Assembly: GCF_014651615.1 (NCBI RefSeq)
Contig: NZ_BMXF01000007.1
Span: 124,001-188,000, forward strand
Direction of reading: 5' to 3'
Length of the DNA stretch: 64,000 nt
From: Persicitalea jodogahamensis
GTDB taxonomy: Bacteria; Bacteroidota; Bacteroidia; Cytophagales; Spirosomataceae
The notes beneath the pieces were generated by a model. It was not told where the DNA came from. It saw only the letters and a list, made by a program, of their open reading frames with translations, and did no database searches. This document shows positions 43,801 through 51,805 of this stretch, one piece after another. The position numbers and the translations under genes are program-made. Numbering within the stretch: position 1 is the first letter of the stretch; every line of letters begins with the position of its first letter.

Positions 43801-44166
43801 GCCGTAACCGACGACGATTACTTCGGACAGTGACTTGACATCAGGGGTGATGCCGATGTCGATGACCGACCTGTTGTTAATGGCTACTTCTTCGGCCAGA
43901 TAGCCGACGTAGGAAAATACCAGCGTTTCGGCGTTGGCGGGAGCGGTTACGCGGAAGGTTCCCTCCGCATCCGTGGTGGTACCGACGGTGGTACCCTTCA
44001 CCAGCACGTTGACCCCCGGCAGCGGGTCGCTGTTGGACTGGTCGGTGACCCGGCCCGTAATGGTTTTGTCCGCTCCCTGCGCGTGAACCGGGGGCGCGGT
44101 GGCCCATTGCACGAGGCTCAGCAGCAAAGTCAGCCCCCATAATTGATTGAGTAATCGGTTTTTCAT
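40897..44166 (-). CDS. SusC/RagA TonB-dependent outer-membrane transporter (PUL2)
   Basis: 1089 residues, full length. Signal peptide 1-30 (VHAQ); carboxypeptidase-regulatory-like domain ~34-110 (DPLPGVNVLVKGTTVGTTTD); TonB box SEVIVVGYGTQQKRD at ~114-128; plug with ARILIRGVGSITTGTEPLFI and SATSIYGSRGANGVVLITT; barrel ending WQVFTASAGVNINL. No STN domain. It imports PUL2 oligosaccharides with the adjacent SusD. Transcription probably comes from further upstream or from a promoter near 44170; the symporter stop is only 12 bases before this start, so it is within an operon. Confidence 0.95.
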   Translation of the reverse strand: MKNRLLNQLWGLTLLLSLVQWATAPPVHAQGADKTITGRVTDQSNSDPLPGVNVLVKGTTVGTTTDAEGTFRVTAPANAETLVFSYVGYLAEEVAINNRSVIDIGITPDVKSLSEVIVVGYGTQQKRDLVSAISTVDAKQIEKVPTASFTQALQGAVPGLQMVSPSGEPNAPARILIRGVGSITTGTEPLFIVDGLPVASGGTSPLTYLNPNDIESVSVLKDASATSIYGSRGANGVVLITTKTGKQGKAQFNLSYNVGYTTPINELELADADEWRTLVGQARTNSGLTDPFRKEQDLFDQRQTGRFVSENIYDKTNTDWVNKVKQNGHFSQYGFSASNGTEKASYFISGQYRDQTGNFINTRFQRYTGRVNLDFQAAKYLKLGVRYTYSFEDEQPRATISPAVTPTDRNINWGAWPTFGNLYDNALPILPERWANGDAFDPLSLNNITYSADRTNSKRDVTESNQLASLFAELTPLKGFVLRAEGGVNYTVNNDQNWVSGRLRAQEFRPEDTGLDNRFQLDYIYDDGVPRFTWYDRRSWTFNTVGTASYKTEFGTDHRLNALAGIELIHSDRETWQNDWEDAASVRNPSEVGAFVRNPEQLLEITHNLHPQVRFFSQFGRVNYSFRDRYLLQGSIRRDGSSKFTPEDRFSWFPSLSGGWVISDEPFFRKDTPLSFLKLRGGWGITGNANIDPFLYFNQYFNWPNYPNRSGAIILGRLGSRTIQWERSNTYDAALQFGLFNDRINGSIGYYYTKTTNLLLDFPVAPSIGVYGTNTINTTALDNVGSMQNQGIELEINSVNVTAGSFRWSSAFNFTTNKNKVLELFAGFDGDPLQLSFNGLTTVQEGQPLGLFYLPEFAGYDDSGNVLVREIDREKAAQQEYVFTGNDVRNTGNSQNVNSVIQYGKTGLPTFYGGFNNTFSYKGLSLNVLFTFQGGNYVYDNIGLRRVGNGNNNLRKDLVGNTWTPQNTDAPYPVLTWNNRENQPLDPSKPAQSLSDRSTQNLHKGDFMRLRTVNLSYALPNGLFKKNFMKGANVFVNLNNVATFSKFSVVDPEVLNNGGPTERNIGQGVIGGVPLWQVFTASAGVNINL

Positions 44167-44178
44167 TGGGTAAGAGAT

Positions 44179-45762
44179 TTAGTTAAAAATGAAATAAAGA
44201 GAAAACATAAAGACAGACAGCGCCCCCCACAGCCAAAGCACCCGCCGCGAAGGCACGTAGTTCAGGGCCGCGTAAGACTGGGTGAGCGTGGGAAAATCAG
44301 ATTTTTTATCGGACGGCGTCGCCAGCGACACGACTACCATGAGTAGCATGATAAAGGCAAAAAGAAAGAAAGACACCAGCAGAAAATGGGGCCAGAAAGC
44401 CGGATCGGGCCAGTTGCGAAGCTGCATCACCCCCACGGCAAGGCTCACGACCGAACCGACGACCAGGCCGATGTTCGCCGCCGGTGTAGTCATGCGCTTC
44501 CAGGTCACGCCCAGCAAAAACACCGCCGCCATCGGCGGGGCCAGGTATCCCAGAATCGCCTGAAACAGACTGAACAGATCCATGCCTTTGATCTGATCCA
44601 ACCCCAGCGCAATGAGAATCGCCCCCACCGCCCCGGCCACTACCACCGTGCGGCCAACAACCACCAGGCGCTGCGGCGGGGCGTCGGGCCGGAAGCGGCG
44701 GGCGTAAATGTCCATCGTGAATACGGTGCTCAGCGAGTTGAGGGCAGAGTCGATGGTGCTGACGAGCGCGGCTATGAGTACCGCCATGATCAGACCGACC
44801 ATGCCCACGGGCAGCAGGTCGGTCACCAGGGTCATGTAGGCTTCGTTCGGGTCGGCCAGAGTGGGGTAGAGCAGGTAGGCGATCATGCCCGGCAGGATAA
44901 ACAGCGGCACGTCGATAATTTTGAGCCAGCCCGTGAGGTTGGTACCCAACTGCCCCTGCTCTAGGTTTTTGGCCCCCAGCACAGACTGCACCATGCTCTG
45001 ATCCGTGCACCAGAACCAGATACCCAGCACCGGGTAGCCCAAAATAATGGCGACCCAGGGATAATCGGGATTGTCGGCGGGCAGGAAAAGTCGCCCGTAG
45101 TCGGCGGGTAGTTCGGTGAGCAGTCGGTCGATACCGCCCAGTTTGTTCAGCCCCGCGATTACCAGCACGCTGGAAGCTACGATCAGCAGTATCATCTGAA
45201 AAACATTGGTAATGGCGATGGCTTCTAGCCCGCCCGCTACGGCGAAGAAGGTGGCCAACAGCATCAGCGCGCTCACCGACGCCCACAGCGGCCAGGCCAT
45301 GATCTGGCTCACCAGCAGTCCCCCGGCGTAGAGCGTCAGGCCCAGCCAGGAAATCAGGATGGTCACCAGTGAGTACCAGGCCAGCATCTCGCGGGTGGTG
45401 GCGTTGAAGCGCTGGCCCATGAATTCGGGCAAGGTACTTACGCCCGTATTTTTGTAATGCGGGGCAAAAACCAGCGCCAGCAGCCCGATGAAAATGAAGG
45501 CATACCAGGAAAAATTACCCGCCACAATGCCCGTGGTGTAGCCCACGGCGCAGGAAGCGATCAGCATTGACGGCCCGACGTTGGTTCCCCACATGGTGAG
45601 GCCGATGCTGTACCAGCGCAGCGAACCGCCCGCCAGGAAGTAGTCCCGCTCGCAGCTTTTCTTCTGCCGAAAACTGATGTACGCCCCAATCCCCACCAAC
45701 AGCAGCAGGTAGAGGACTACCACGCCGAAGTCGAGAGGGTGAAGATGCTGGTGAATGTTCAT
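44179..45762 (-). CDS. sodium:solute symporter (SSS family), sugar uptake
   Basis: 527 residues from ATG 45762 (MNIHQHLHPLDFG). About 13-14 transmembrane segments are visible. SSS family landmarks include AYISFRQKKSCERDYFLAGG, LTMWGTNVGPSMLIASCAVG (sodium-site region), FAPHYKNTGVSTLPEFMGQR and ALVSTIDSALNSLSTVFTMD (Na2-site Ser). The family carries monosaccharides, sialic acid, inositol or similar across the inner membrane with sodium. It lies between the enolase-superfamily dehydratase and susC, so the natural assignment is uptake of the monosaccharide released from the PUL2 glycan. It has replaced the MFS permease found in many PULs. Confidence 0.92.
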   Translation of the reverse strand: MNIHQHLHPLDFGVVVLYLLLLVGIGAYISFRQKKSCERDYFLAGGSLRWYSIGLTMWGTNVGPSMLIASCAVGYTTGIVAGNFSWYAFIFIGLLALVFAPHYKNTGVSTLPEFMGQRFNATTREMLAWYSLVTILISWLGLTLYAGGLLVSQIMAWPLWASVSALMLLATFFAVAGGLEAIAITNVFQMILLIVASSVLVIAGLNKLGGIDRLLTELPADYGRLFLPADNPDYPWVAIILGYPVLGIWFWCTDQSMVQSVLGAKNLEQGQLGTNLTGWLKIIDVPLFILPGMIAYLLYPTLADPNEAYMTLVTDLLPVGMVGLIMAVLIAALVSTIDSALNSLSTVFTMDIYARRFRPDAPPQRLVVVGRTVVVAGAVGAILIALGLDQIKGMDLFSLFQAILGYLAPPMAAVFLLGVTWKRMTTPAANIGLVVGSVVSLAVGVMQLRNWPDPAFWPHFLLVSFFLFAFIMLLMVVVSLATPSDKKSDFPTLTQSYAALNYVPSRRVLWLWGALSVFMFSLYFIFN

Positions 45763-45792
45763 GTTTTTATTTTCAAAAATATTTAGGGCCAA

Positions 45793-46971
45793 TCACTTCC
45801 AAAGGCTGCGTACATCGACGCGCTTTTCTTTTTCCAGGCGCGGCCAGTCCGCCTCGATGCCGATGCCCGGCACTTCCGGTAGGATAAAGTACCCGTCCCG
45901 CACCTCGGGCTTCACGCGAAGCAGCGAAGCAAACGCGCCAACCACCGGCTCCAGGTACTCCAGTTGGGCGTCATCACCTACGGTCGCTACTATGGCCGCA
46001 TTAATGTGCGACGTGCCGCCGCCGCTGAACGTCAGCCCGTGGCGGTGGGCCAACTCGGCGATTGAAAGCCATTCGCCCAGGCTCAGGATATGGCCCGCGA
46101 TGGGCTGTAAGTGCCGCGCCCCGGCTCGCACCAGCGAGGGAAATACCAGCGCCGTACGCTCGGACTCGCCGTAGGAGACGGCAACGGGCGACTTCTCACA
46201 CAAGATTTCTATTTCGTGCAGCGCCGCCGAGTGAATCGGCTCTTCCAGCCAGGCAATGTTCATGTCGCCCAGTTCCCGGCTAAGCGTCTGGGCTTTGTTC
46301 AAGCTCAGCGACTGGTTGGCGTCCACGGCCAGGGCAGTTTCGGGCCGTAGGGCTTCCCGGACACCAGCGATGCGCGTCAGGTCTTCCTGCAAAGTGGTAC
46401 TTAGGCCACCGAATTTCATCTTGATCGTATCGTAGCCTTGCGCTTCCCACCTTAGGCATTCGTCCAGCAGTTCGTTGCCGCTGAGGTTCATGCCGCCGCC
46501 GCTGGCGTAGGCGCGAACCCTGGCATTATCGCCTCCTAAGTACCGAAACAGGGGTACTTCACGCCGACGGGATGCCAAATCGTGAAAAATGCGGTCGAGA
46601 TGCCCCAGGGCCATCGCCGCCCCGCCCCGGAACCCTTCGTTGCGGATGCTCCAGTAAAGTTGGCGGTACAGTACCTCGTAAGTCATTTCCTTGGTTTCCA
46701 GCAACAGCGGCACAAACACGGTTTTGAGCAAATCCAACGCCGACACCGGAAACTCGCACTCCCCCCAGGCCCCTTCCCGGTCGGTGAGCCGCACGAAGCA
46801 GGCCCGGTAGTGCGCGAAGGGCCCCATGGTGGCGTCGTAGAAAGGACGCTGGAACGGCACCGGCACAACGCAGCGCATCTCCACTTCCCGGATGTCGAAT
46901 GACTCCCCAAAGATGGGCGTACTCAGCGGCGGCGCTTCTGCGGCGACCGTATTTTGGGCTTTCGTCGTCAT
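45793..46971 (-). CDS. enolase-superfamily (mandelate racemase/muconate lactonizing) dehydratase-like enzyme
   Basis: 392 residues, cytoplasmic. Catalytic KxK is Lys184/Lys186 (DTIKMKFGG). The metal ligands are Asp217 (LAVDANQ), Glu243 or Glu244 (WLEEP) and Glu269 (YGESE). His322 occurs in GGGTSHINA where the His of the MR-type His-Asp dyad is expected, but the partner Asp of the usual QPD motif is Ile291 here (HLQPIAG). The family dehydrates sugar acids such as L-fuconate or galactonate, or performs cycloisomerisation as with 3,6-anhydro-galactonate. The stop of the aldo/keto reductase overlaps its start by 4 bases (ATGA), so the two are translated together. Confidence 0.85.
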   Translation of the reverse strand: MTTKAQNTVAAEAPPLSTPIFGESFDIREVEMRCVVPVPFQRPFYDATMGPFAHYRACFVRLTDREGAWGECEFPVSALDLLKTVFVPLLLETKEMTYEVLYRQLYWSIRNEGFRGGAAMALGHLDRIFHDLASRRREVPLFRYLGGDNARVRAYASGGGMNLSGNELLDECLRWEAQGYDTIKMKFGGLSTTLQEDLTRIAGVREALRPETALAVDANQSLSLNKAQTLSRELGDMNIAWLEEPIHSAALHEIEILCEKSPVAVSYGESERTALVFPSLVRAGARHLQPIAGHILSLGEWLSIAELAHRHGLTFSGGGTSHINAAIVATVGDDAQLEYLEPVVGAFASLLRVKPEVRDGYFILPEVPGIGIEADWPRLEKEKRVDVRSLWK

Positions 46972-47885
46972 TGAATCAGGTCGGTTAGTTCTTCAAATGC
47001 GCTTTCGTCCAGCCGACCCGCCCGGCAGTCGGTCAGCGTGGTTTTGAGTTGGGATAAATTCTTGGCCCCAAGTACCAGGTAGTCCACCTCCTGCATCGAC
47101 AGCAGGTAGCGGTGCGCCAGCGTCGAGAGCTTCATGTCCAAGCTTTGGGCGAGTTCGTTGGCGCGCCGGGCGCGGGTCAGGCTGGCTGGCGAAATCCAGG
47201 GTGGCGCGTCCTCCCGGTACTTTTCAAAGCGATTGCCGAGCAGGCCCATGTACAGCGCGCTGCCCTGGTAGGTGGTGAGGCCGTGGGCGCGGAAAAACGG
47301 AATGTCCGATTCCAAACCGTCCAGGCAGGCGGCATTCAGATTATTATAGCTCATCACCACCTCGAAGACACCCCGCCGTATGGCCTCGTGGTAGGCCGTC
47401 GGCACCACGCCGCCCAGGCCTATCGTCGCCGCCGCGCCGCCCTGTTTGGTTTGTTGCATGAAGTCAATGACTTCCGGGACTCGCTCCTCGGGTACTTGCT
47501 CGGGTTCGTGCAAAAACAGCAGGTCTAGTTGGTGGACGCCCAGTACTTCCTGGCTTTCCGCTACGCTTCGCTGCATGGTCGCCGGGTCGTAGTCGTTGGT
47601 GCGCTGATCGGCCGTGTCGGCCCTGAGTTTGCCCACTTTGGTACTTACCAGCGGACGCGGGCCGCGCCACTGCCGCAGGGCTTCGCCCACGATGGCTTCG
47701 GCGTCGCGGTAGGCCGGGGCCGTGTCGAGCCTTTCCACGCCGTTTTCCAGGGCGTAGAGAATGGCCTCCACGGATTCTTGACGGTCGATGTCCCCCCACA
47801 CGCCGCCCAGTCCGGCGGTGCCGAGTACCAGGCCGGGCGTGGTGCCGTCGTGGCGGTAAGTGGGTCTGGGTAAAGGGTTTTTCAT
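46968..47885 (-). CDS. aldo/keto reductase, likely aldose (L-fucose/L-galactose) 1-dehydrogenase
   Basis: 305 residues from ATG 47885. TIM-barrel reductase with LGTAGLGGVWGD, VERLDTAPAYRDAE (Asp and Tyr of the tetrad), VSTKVGKL (Lys), LLFLHEPEQ (His) and VLGAKNLSQLKTTL near the cofactor phosphate site. The sequence resembles the AKR branch that includes L-galactose dehydrogenase, D-threo-aldose 1-dehydrogenase and the L-fucose dehydrogenase of oxidative fucose catabolism. It overlaps the start of the enolase-superfamily gene. Expected role: NAD(P)-dependent oxidation of the imported sugar to the lactone, which the fuconolactonase-like protein at 24054-24896 opens. Confidence 0.85.
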   Translation of the reverse strand: MKNPLPRPTYRHDGTTPGLVLGTAGLGGVWGDIDRQESVEAILYALENGVERLDTAPAYRDAEAIVGEALRQWRGPRPLVSTKVGKLRADTADQRTNDYDPATMQRSVAESQEVLGVHQLDLLFLHEPEQVPEERVPEVIDFMQQTKQGGAAATIGLGGVVPTAYHEAIRRGVFEVVMSYNNLNAACLDGLESDIPFFRAHGLTTYQGSALYMGLLGNRFEKYREDAPPWISPASLTRARRANELAQSLDMKLSTLAHRYLLSMQEVDYLVLGAKNLSQLKTTLTDCRAGRLDESAFEELTDLIQ

Positions 47886-47887
47886 GT

Positions 47888-47945
47888 TTTTTAGAGTGAC
47901 AGAGCGGAAAAGCCACAAAGCGACAAAGCCACAGAGCGACAAAGT
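47888..47945. repeat. short imperfect tandem repeat between two PUL2 genes
   Basis: The segment holds CACAAAGCGACAAAGC followed by CACAGAGCGACAAAGT and a diverged earlier unit (GAGTGACAGAGCGGAAAAGC), an approximate 16-bp unit rich in CNACAAAGCGA. It lies upstream of the aldo/keto reductase ATG. It could be a slippage product or a regulatory array. Confidence 0.55.
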
Positions 47946-47955
47946 TTTATAGGTC

Positions 47956-49800
47956 TTATTTCAGAATGCTCTTTGGGGTTGGCGATTTATCTAATAAATC
48001 TTGATACTTCGGTTGCAATCCGGCCTGTTCGACGATCTCCTTTCCGTTGCGCTGCGAGGCCCGGTGCATGGCCCATTTGAGCGATAGGATGCCCGACTGG
48101 TGCAGCTTGAGGTCGCCCGGCACGTTTTCAATGACATTCTCTTCGATGACGAAGGGCTTTTCGGCCGAACCGCCCGTTTTCTCGTCGCAATAAATCGCGT
48201 ACTTGATGCGCTGCCAGCGTTCCAACGGCGGCGACAGGTCGTGCAGGTAGTTGCGGTACAAGCGCGTACCGGGCTGGTAGGAAAGCGTGTAAAGGGCCGC
48301 GCCGTCGTTAAGGAGTTTCATTACATCGCTCACGTCGTTGTGGGCGATGTAATTATCTTCCATCGGATTGGGTCGGTCGGTCCAGCCGTAGCCCAAGCTG
48401 ATGCCCGAATAGGGCAGGTCGCGGACGACGTTGTGCGTGATTTGGGCGTGCGACGGATATCCGGCCACGATGCCCACGCCGCCGAAGTAGTAGTTGGCCA
48501 CTCGCTCGATCAGGTTGTTGGCGATGGTGTCGGCGTAGCAAATCTCGGTTGTGTCGGTGGGGTTGTAGGGCGTGTGGTACTCCGTCGCCGGGTCTTGCGC
48601 AAACTTGGCCAGAGCGACTCCGCTCCCCGCAATATCTCGGAACGTATTGCCCACCACGGCGCAATGACGGGTACCGTGGTGCAGGTCGATTCCGGTGGAA
48701 CCCAGGTTGCTAAATTTATTGCGTTCAAACGAAACGCGCTCGGCCCGCGCCACGTACACCGCCGCCGGGGGACGGTAAACGTACTGGTCGTTGTTGGGTT
48801 CGGAACGGTGGTTGTGCTGCCCCGCCTGGGCGTTGAGGTAGCCGTGATCGCTGGCGTAGATCCAGTTGGAATACTGGAAATCCAGATTTTCGAAATGCAG
48901 GTTCATCACGGGCTGGGCGGCAGTACCCCGGACGATCAGCAGCGTGTCCAGCGTGGGGTACATCACCCCCACCCGGCTTATGTCCTGGCCCGCGGGTGGC
49001 TGGTAGTAGAGCAGGCCATTGGCTTCGTCGTGGTACCATTCCCGTTCGGCGTCCAGGAGTTCGCGGGCGTTCTCGAAGTAGAGCCGATGCGCGGGCTCAT
49101 GCATGGGGTAGGGGCGGTTGAACAGAATCTTCGATTCCTCGTCCTGGAAGCTCACGCGGGTGAATTTATGAAAGCTCAGGCCGTAGGTACTTAGCGACTT
49201 GACGCGCAGGTAGTTCTCCGACCAGCTTTGCAGCAGCAGCATTTCCAGGCCGGGGCTACTCTCCAATAGTTTCGGATGTTTTCCCAAAACAATCAGTTCC
49301 CGGTCTTCGTAGTCCCAGCCCGTGCTTTCGAGGTACTCGCCCCGGTTGGGATACCGCGCCCGGATGGCGCGTTCACCATCGACGTACAGCTGCCGAAAGC
49401 GGGCGTTGGGCAGAGCGGCCTTATGTACGCCGGGCTGGTTTGAAACGGGTCGCCAGTCCGTCACCGCCCGTCCGCTGTGGATGAGTACCTGCCCGTCGCG
49501 GGAACCGCGGTAGGTCACCCGGTACGCGGCCGAGCCGCCGTCGGCCGGGCCGAAGCGCAGCGGCTGGTCGAGGAAATATTCACCCGGCTGAATCTGCACG
49601 ACGATGTCCTGCCGGCGTTGGTTGCCGGGCAATTCCCGGATCGCCCGCTGCGCCCGGGCAATCGTCTGGAAGGGGGCGGTTTGGGTACCCCTGCCGTTGT
49701 CGTTGCCCTGGGCGGAGACATAAAAGTCTGCCTGTCCCCAAGCGGTGGAGCCGAAGATGGCAAGTGAACAGAGTAGAAAAGCAGTAAATCTTTTTATCAT
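47956..49800 (-). CDS. secreted right-handed parallel beta-helix protein (PUL2)
   Basis: 614 residues from ATG 49800 (MIKRFTAFLLCSLAIFGSTA); an ATG at 49809 is possible. After the signal peptide it has DFYVSAQGNDNGRGTQTAPF and QTIARAQRAIRELP, the DUF1565-like start of many beta-helix glycan enzymes. It has a central beta-domain insert (GVHKAALPNARFRQLYVDGE) and later helix turns (FERNKFSNLGSTGIDLHHGT, AVVGNTFRDIAGSGVAL, ANNLIERVANYYFGGVGIVA, ITHNVVRDLPYSGISLGYGW). The domain order resembles GH120/GH141-type helix hydrolases, the latter including alpha-L-fucosidases; family assignment needs a profile search. It is the first gene of the PUL2 minus-strand run and is divergent from the AraC regulator. 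Confidence 0.78.
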   Translation of the reverse strand: MIKRFTAFLLCSLAIFGSTAWGQADFYVSAQGNDNGRGTQTAPFQTIARAQRAIRELPGNQRRQDIVVQIQPGEYFLDQPLRFGPADGGSAAYRVTYRGSRDGQVLIHSGRAVTDWRPVSNQPGVHKAALPNARFRQLYVDGERAIRARYPNRGEYLESTGWDYEDRELIVLGKHPKLLESSPGLEMLLLQSWSENYLRVKSLSTYGLSFHKFTRVSFQDEESKILFNRPYPMHEPAHRLYFENARELLDAEREWYHDEANGLLYYQPPAGQDISRVGVMYPTLDTLLIVRGTAAQPVMNLHFENLDFQYSNWIYASDHGYLNAQAGQHNHRSEPNNDQYVYRPPAAVYVARAERVSFERNKFSNLGSTGIDLHHGTRHCAVVGNTFRDIAGSGVALAKFAQDPATEYHTPYNPTDTTEICYADTIANNLIERVANYYFGGVGIVAGYPSHAQITHNVVRDLPYSGISLGYGWTDRPNPMEDNYIAHNDVSDVMKLLNDGAALYTLSYQPGTRLYRNYLHDLSPPLERWQRIKYAIYCDEKTGGSAEKPFVIEENVIENVPGDLKLHQSGILSLKWAMHRASQRNGKEIVEQAGLQPKYQDLLDKSPTPKSILK

Positions 49801-50014
49801 GAAATACATGAAAATATCCTGATCCAAAGTAAGAGAATCAAGACTTCACATGCTGCGACTATCTTATTTCTTTATAGCACTATTTTAACCAATTAGCTTT
49901 GATTATTGAGTAAAAGCGATGAGATAGTCTTCTTTTCGTTGGTGTATCAGGAAAATATCTTCTTTTTTCTGCAAATAATGCCCAGTTTTTGTCCGCAACT
50001 GACTTTACCTAATT
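49801..50014. promoter_or_regulatory. divergent promoter region between PUL2 and its AraC-type regulator
   Basis: This AT-rich 214-base spacer separates the first PUL2 gene from the regulator. Both transcripts must start here. I see no clear palindrome, which is normal for AraC-type sites made of direct repeats. Confidence 0.5.
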
Positions 50015-50887
50015 ATGAAAACACTCGTCGAGAAATGGTCGCGTCCCAGTCGGCATTCGTTCACCACCAATCGTTACATGGCCGACAAAAACCTGGATCG
50101 CAGCTCGGAAGTCCTGATGCGGCTGCACGACGAATACGAGGTGACCGTCATGATGGGATGCAGCGGGAAGCGGTTCATTGGCAACACGATCGAGAATTTT
50201 TCCCAACAAGACCTGTTTCTGATCGGCCCGCACGTGCCGCATTGCGTCCAACTCAACGAACACAACCGGGAAGACGTGATTACGCTGCACTTTTTGAAAG
50301 AAGGATTTGGGCCGGGCTTCTTCGAACTGCCAGAAAACGAGAGCATCGCCCGGCTGCTGCAAGAAGCACAGCGCGGCGTTTCCTTCGCCCCCTCCGAAGT
50401 ACCCGCTTTCCACCAAAAAATCGTGGAAATAACCGACCTGCAAGGCTTCGAGCGCATGATCGCGTTTTTCCAACTGCTCCAGCATATGTCCCTCACTCCG
50501 CAGCGGACGACCCTGTCGAGCCGGGGATTCACACTTGTGAAAAATGAAAGGGATTATGAAGTGGTCAATAATATTTACGAGTACATCATCACCCGCTTTG
50601 CGCATGACATCATTACGCTGGACGAGATCGCGGCCCACGTGAGCATGGCACCAGCCACTTTCTGCCGGTACTTCAAGGAGCACTTTCACAAGACGTTCAC
50701 CAGTTTTCTAAATGAGGTACGGGTGGGTCACGCCTGCAAACTGCTGCAGGAGACAAATATGAACATAGCGGAGATTGCATTCGCTTCGGGCTATAACCAC
50801 CTGACCCACTTCAACCGACAGTTCAAGCGTATATTGGGGTACTCACCCAAACAGTACCGGCAGCAACTTGACCGTCAGAATGCGTAG
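50015..50887 (+). CDS. AraC-family transcriptional regulator of PUL2
   Basis: 290 residues. The N-terminal part is a cupin-like sensor (EVTVMMGCSGKRFIGNTIEN, LFLIGPHVPHCVQLNEHNRE), which usually binds a sugar or sugar acid. Residues ~190-287 are the double HTH of the AraC family: ITLDEIAAHVSMAPATFCRY with FKEHFHKTFTSFLNEVRVGH, then NIAEIAFASGYNHLTHFNRQ and FKRILGYSPKQYRQ. It is divergent from the first PUL2 gene and is most likely an activator of the operon in response to a monosaccharide such as the one handled by the oxidative pathway. The ligand is unknown. Confidence 0.92.
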   Translation: MKTLVEKWSRPSRHSFTTNRYMADKNLDRSSEVLMRLHDEYEVTVMMGCSGKRFIGNTIENFSQQDLFLIGPHVPHCVQLNEHNREDVITLHFLKEGFGPGFFELPENESIARLLQEAQRGVSFAPSEVPAFHQKIVEITDLQGFERMIAFFQLLQHMSLTPQRTTLSSRGFTLVKNERDYEVVNNIYEYIITRFAHDIITLDEIAAHVSMAPATFCRYFKEHFHKTFTSFLNEVRVGHACKLLQETNMNIAEIAFASGYNHLTHFNRQFKRILGYSPKQYRQQLDRQNA

Positions 50888-50889
50888 TT

Positions 50890-51622
50890 GTGGGCTGATT
50901 ATTTTAACGGGTACGGGTTTTCACTTGGTTGTCTCCCCGGCAGCCTACAACTCTTCCTTCGTCAATGGAAACGTTGGAGAAACATCAACTGCGGATACGA
51001 CTTCGACAAATTTACGGTTAGTCCGGCCGGAACAACCGCAACCGATGTTCTGTCCGACCGCTGGAACGGCGCATATCAGGGTATTTGGCGTAGCAATATC
51101 ATTCTGGCCTGATTTCGCGGACGTTTTTCGCAACGACAACGGCAACAAGGCGAGGATCGTTTTTGCCGTGCAGTACGCGCGCGCGGGGCGGCGTCGGCGA
51201 GGGCAACAACATCTTCACGCAATTTGCGCCGCAGGGTTCGGGAAAACGCCGTGATCGGCGGCGGAACCATCCTCAACCACCCCACCGCCGACGTACTGGA
51301 TGCCTACGAGCCGGGCGACAAGCGCAAACAGGCCACCATTGTCACCAGTTACGTGACGGCCAATTATAAGACGGTCAAAATTTTCTTCGTGAAAAAATTC
51401 CTCGATCCCGCCATGAACTCCGTCCAGGAAACCGACACCAACTATCCGGTGCTGCGCTACCCGGACGTACTGCTGATGTAAGCCGAATGTCTGAACGAGA
51501 CGGGAAAAACCCAGGAAGCCCTCCCGTACCCGAACCAGGTGCAGGAGTATCAGAAGGTTTTTCCCATCCCCCAATCCCAGATCGATGTCCATTCGACCAA
51601 AATCACCCAAAACAAGGGTTAA
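50890..51622 (+). pseudogene. decayed SusD/RagB gene
   Basis: Pieces of a SusD protein occur in order but in several frames: DVLSDRWNGAYQGIWRSNII (50888 frame), NKARIVFAVQYARA, then GVGEGNNIFTQFAPQGSG, then NAVIGGGTILNHPTADVLDA and NYPVLRYPDVLLM, an in-frame TAA, AECLNETGKTQEAL, and finally VFPIPQSQIDVHSTKITQNK with TAA near 51622. WNGAYQGI.R.N, AVQYA, RYPDVLLM.AE and FPIPQ are SusD landmarks. At least three frameshifts, one stop and internal deletions are present. It is the relic of a third PUL, whose SusC is missing. Confidence 0.85.
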
Positions 51623-51670
51623 TGATTTCCAATAAGAAAAAAATATTTACAAATTTATAAAAGCCAGCCC

Positions 51671-51805
51671 ATGCCCACATTACTGGTTTTAATCAGCCTG
51701 CTGCTCATACCGCACCTTTCTGAGCCGGAAGAGTTTCAAAACAAAAATCTCGACAACCCCGTTCTGGTGATCTCTAATTTAATTGGGACTTTCGCTTGTG
51801 ATTAG
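51671..51805 (+). pseudogene. truncated start of a secreted protein, cut by an IS
   Basis: ATG 51671 opens a signal-peptide-like leader (MPTLLVLISLLLIPHLSEPE) and a few more residues before the frame enters the left end of the dead IS and stops. The position just after a SusD relic suggests that it began a PUL enzyme gene. The family cannot be told from 35 native residues. Confidence 0.4.

Noticed and set aside
44306-45286. 326-residue minus-strand frame inside the SSS symporter gene
   Set aside because: Out-of-frame shadow, Arg/Gly/His-rich, while the main frame has clear transmembrane helices.
48100-49194. 364-residue plus-strand frame opposite the PUL2 beta-helix gene
   Set aside because: Antisense shadow of the beta-helix repeats; no domain recognisable.
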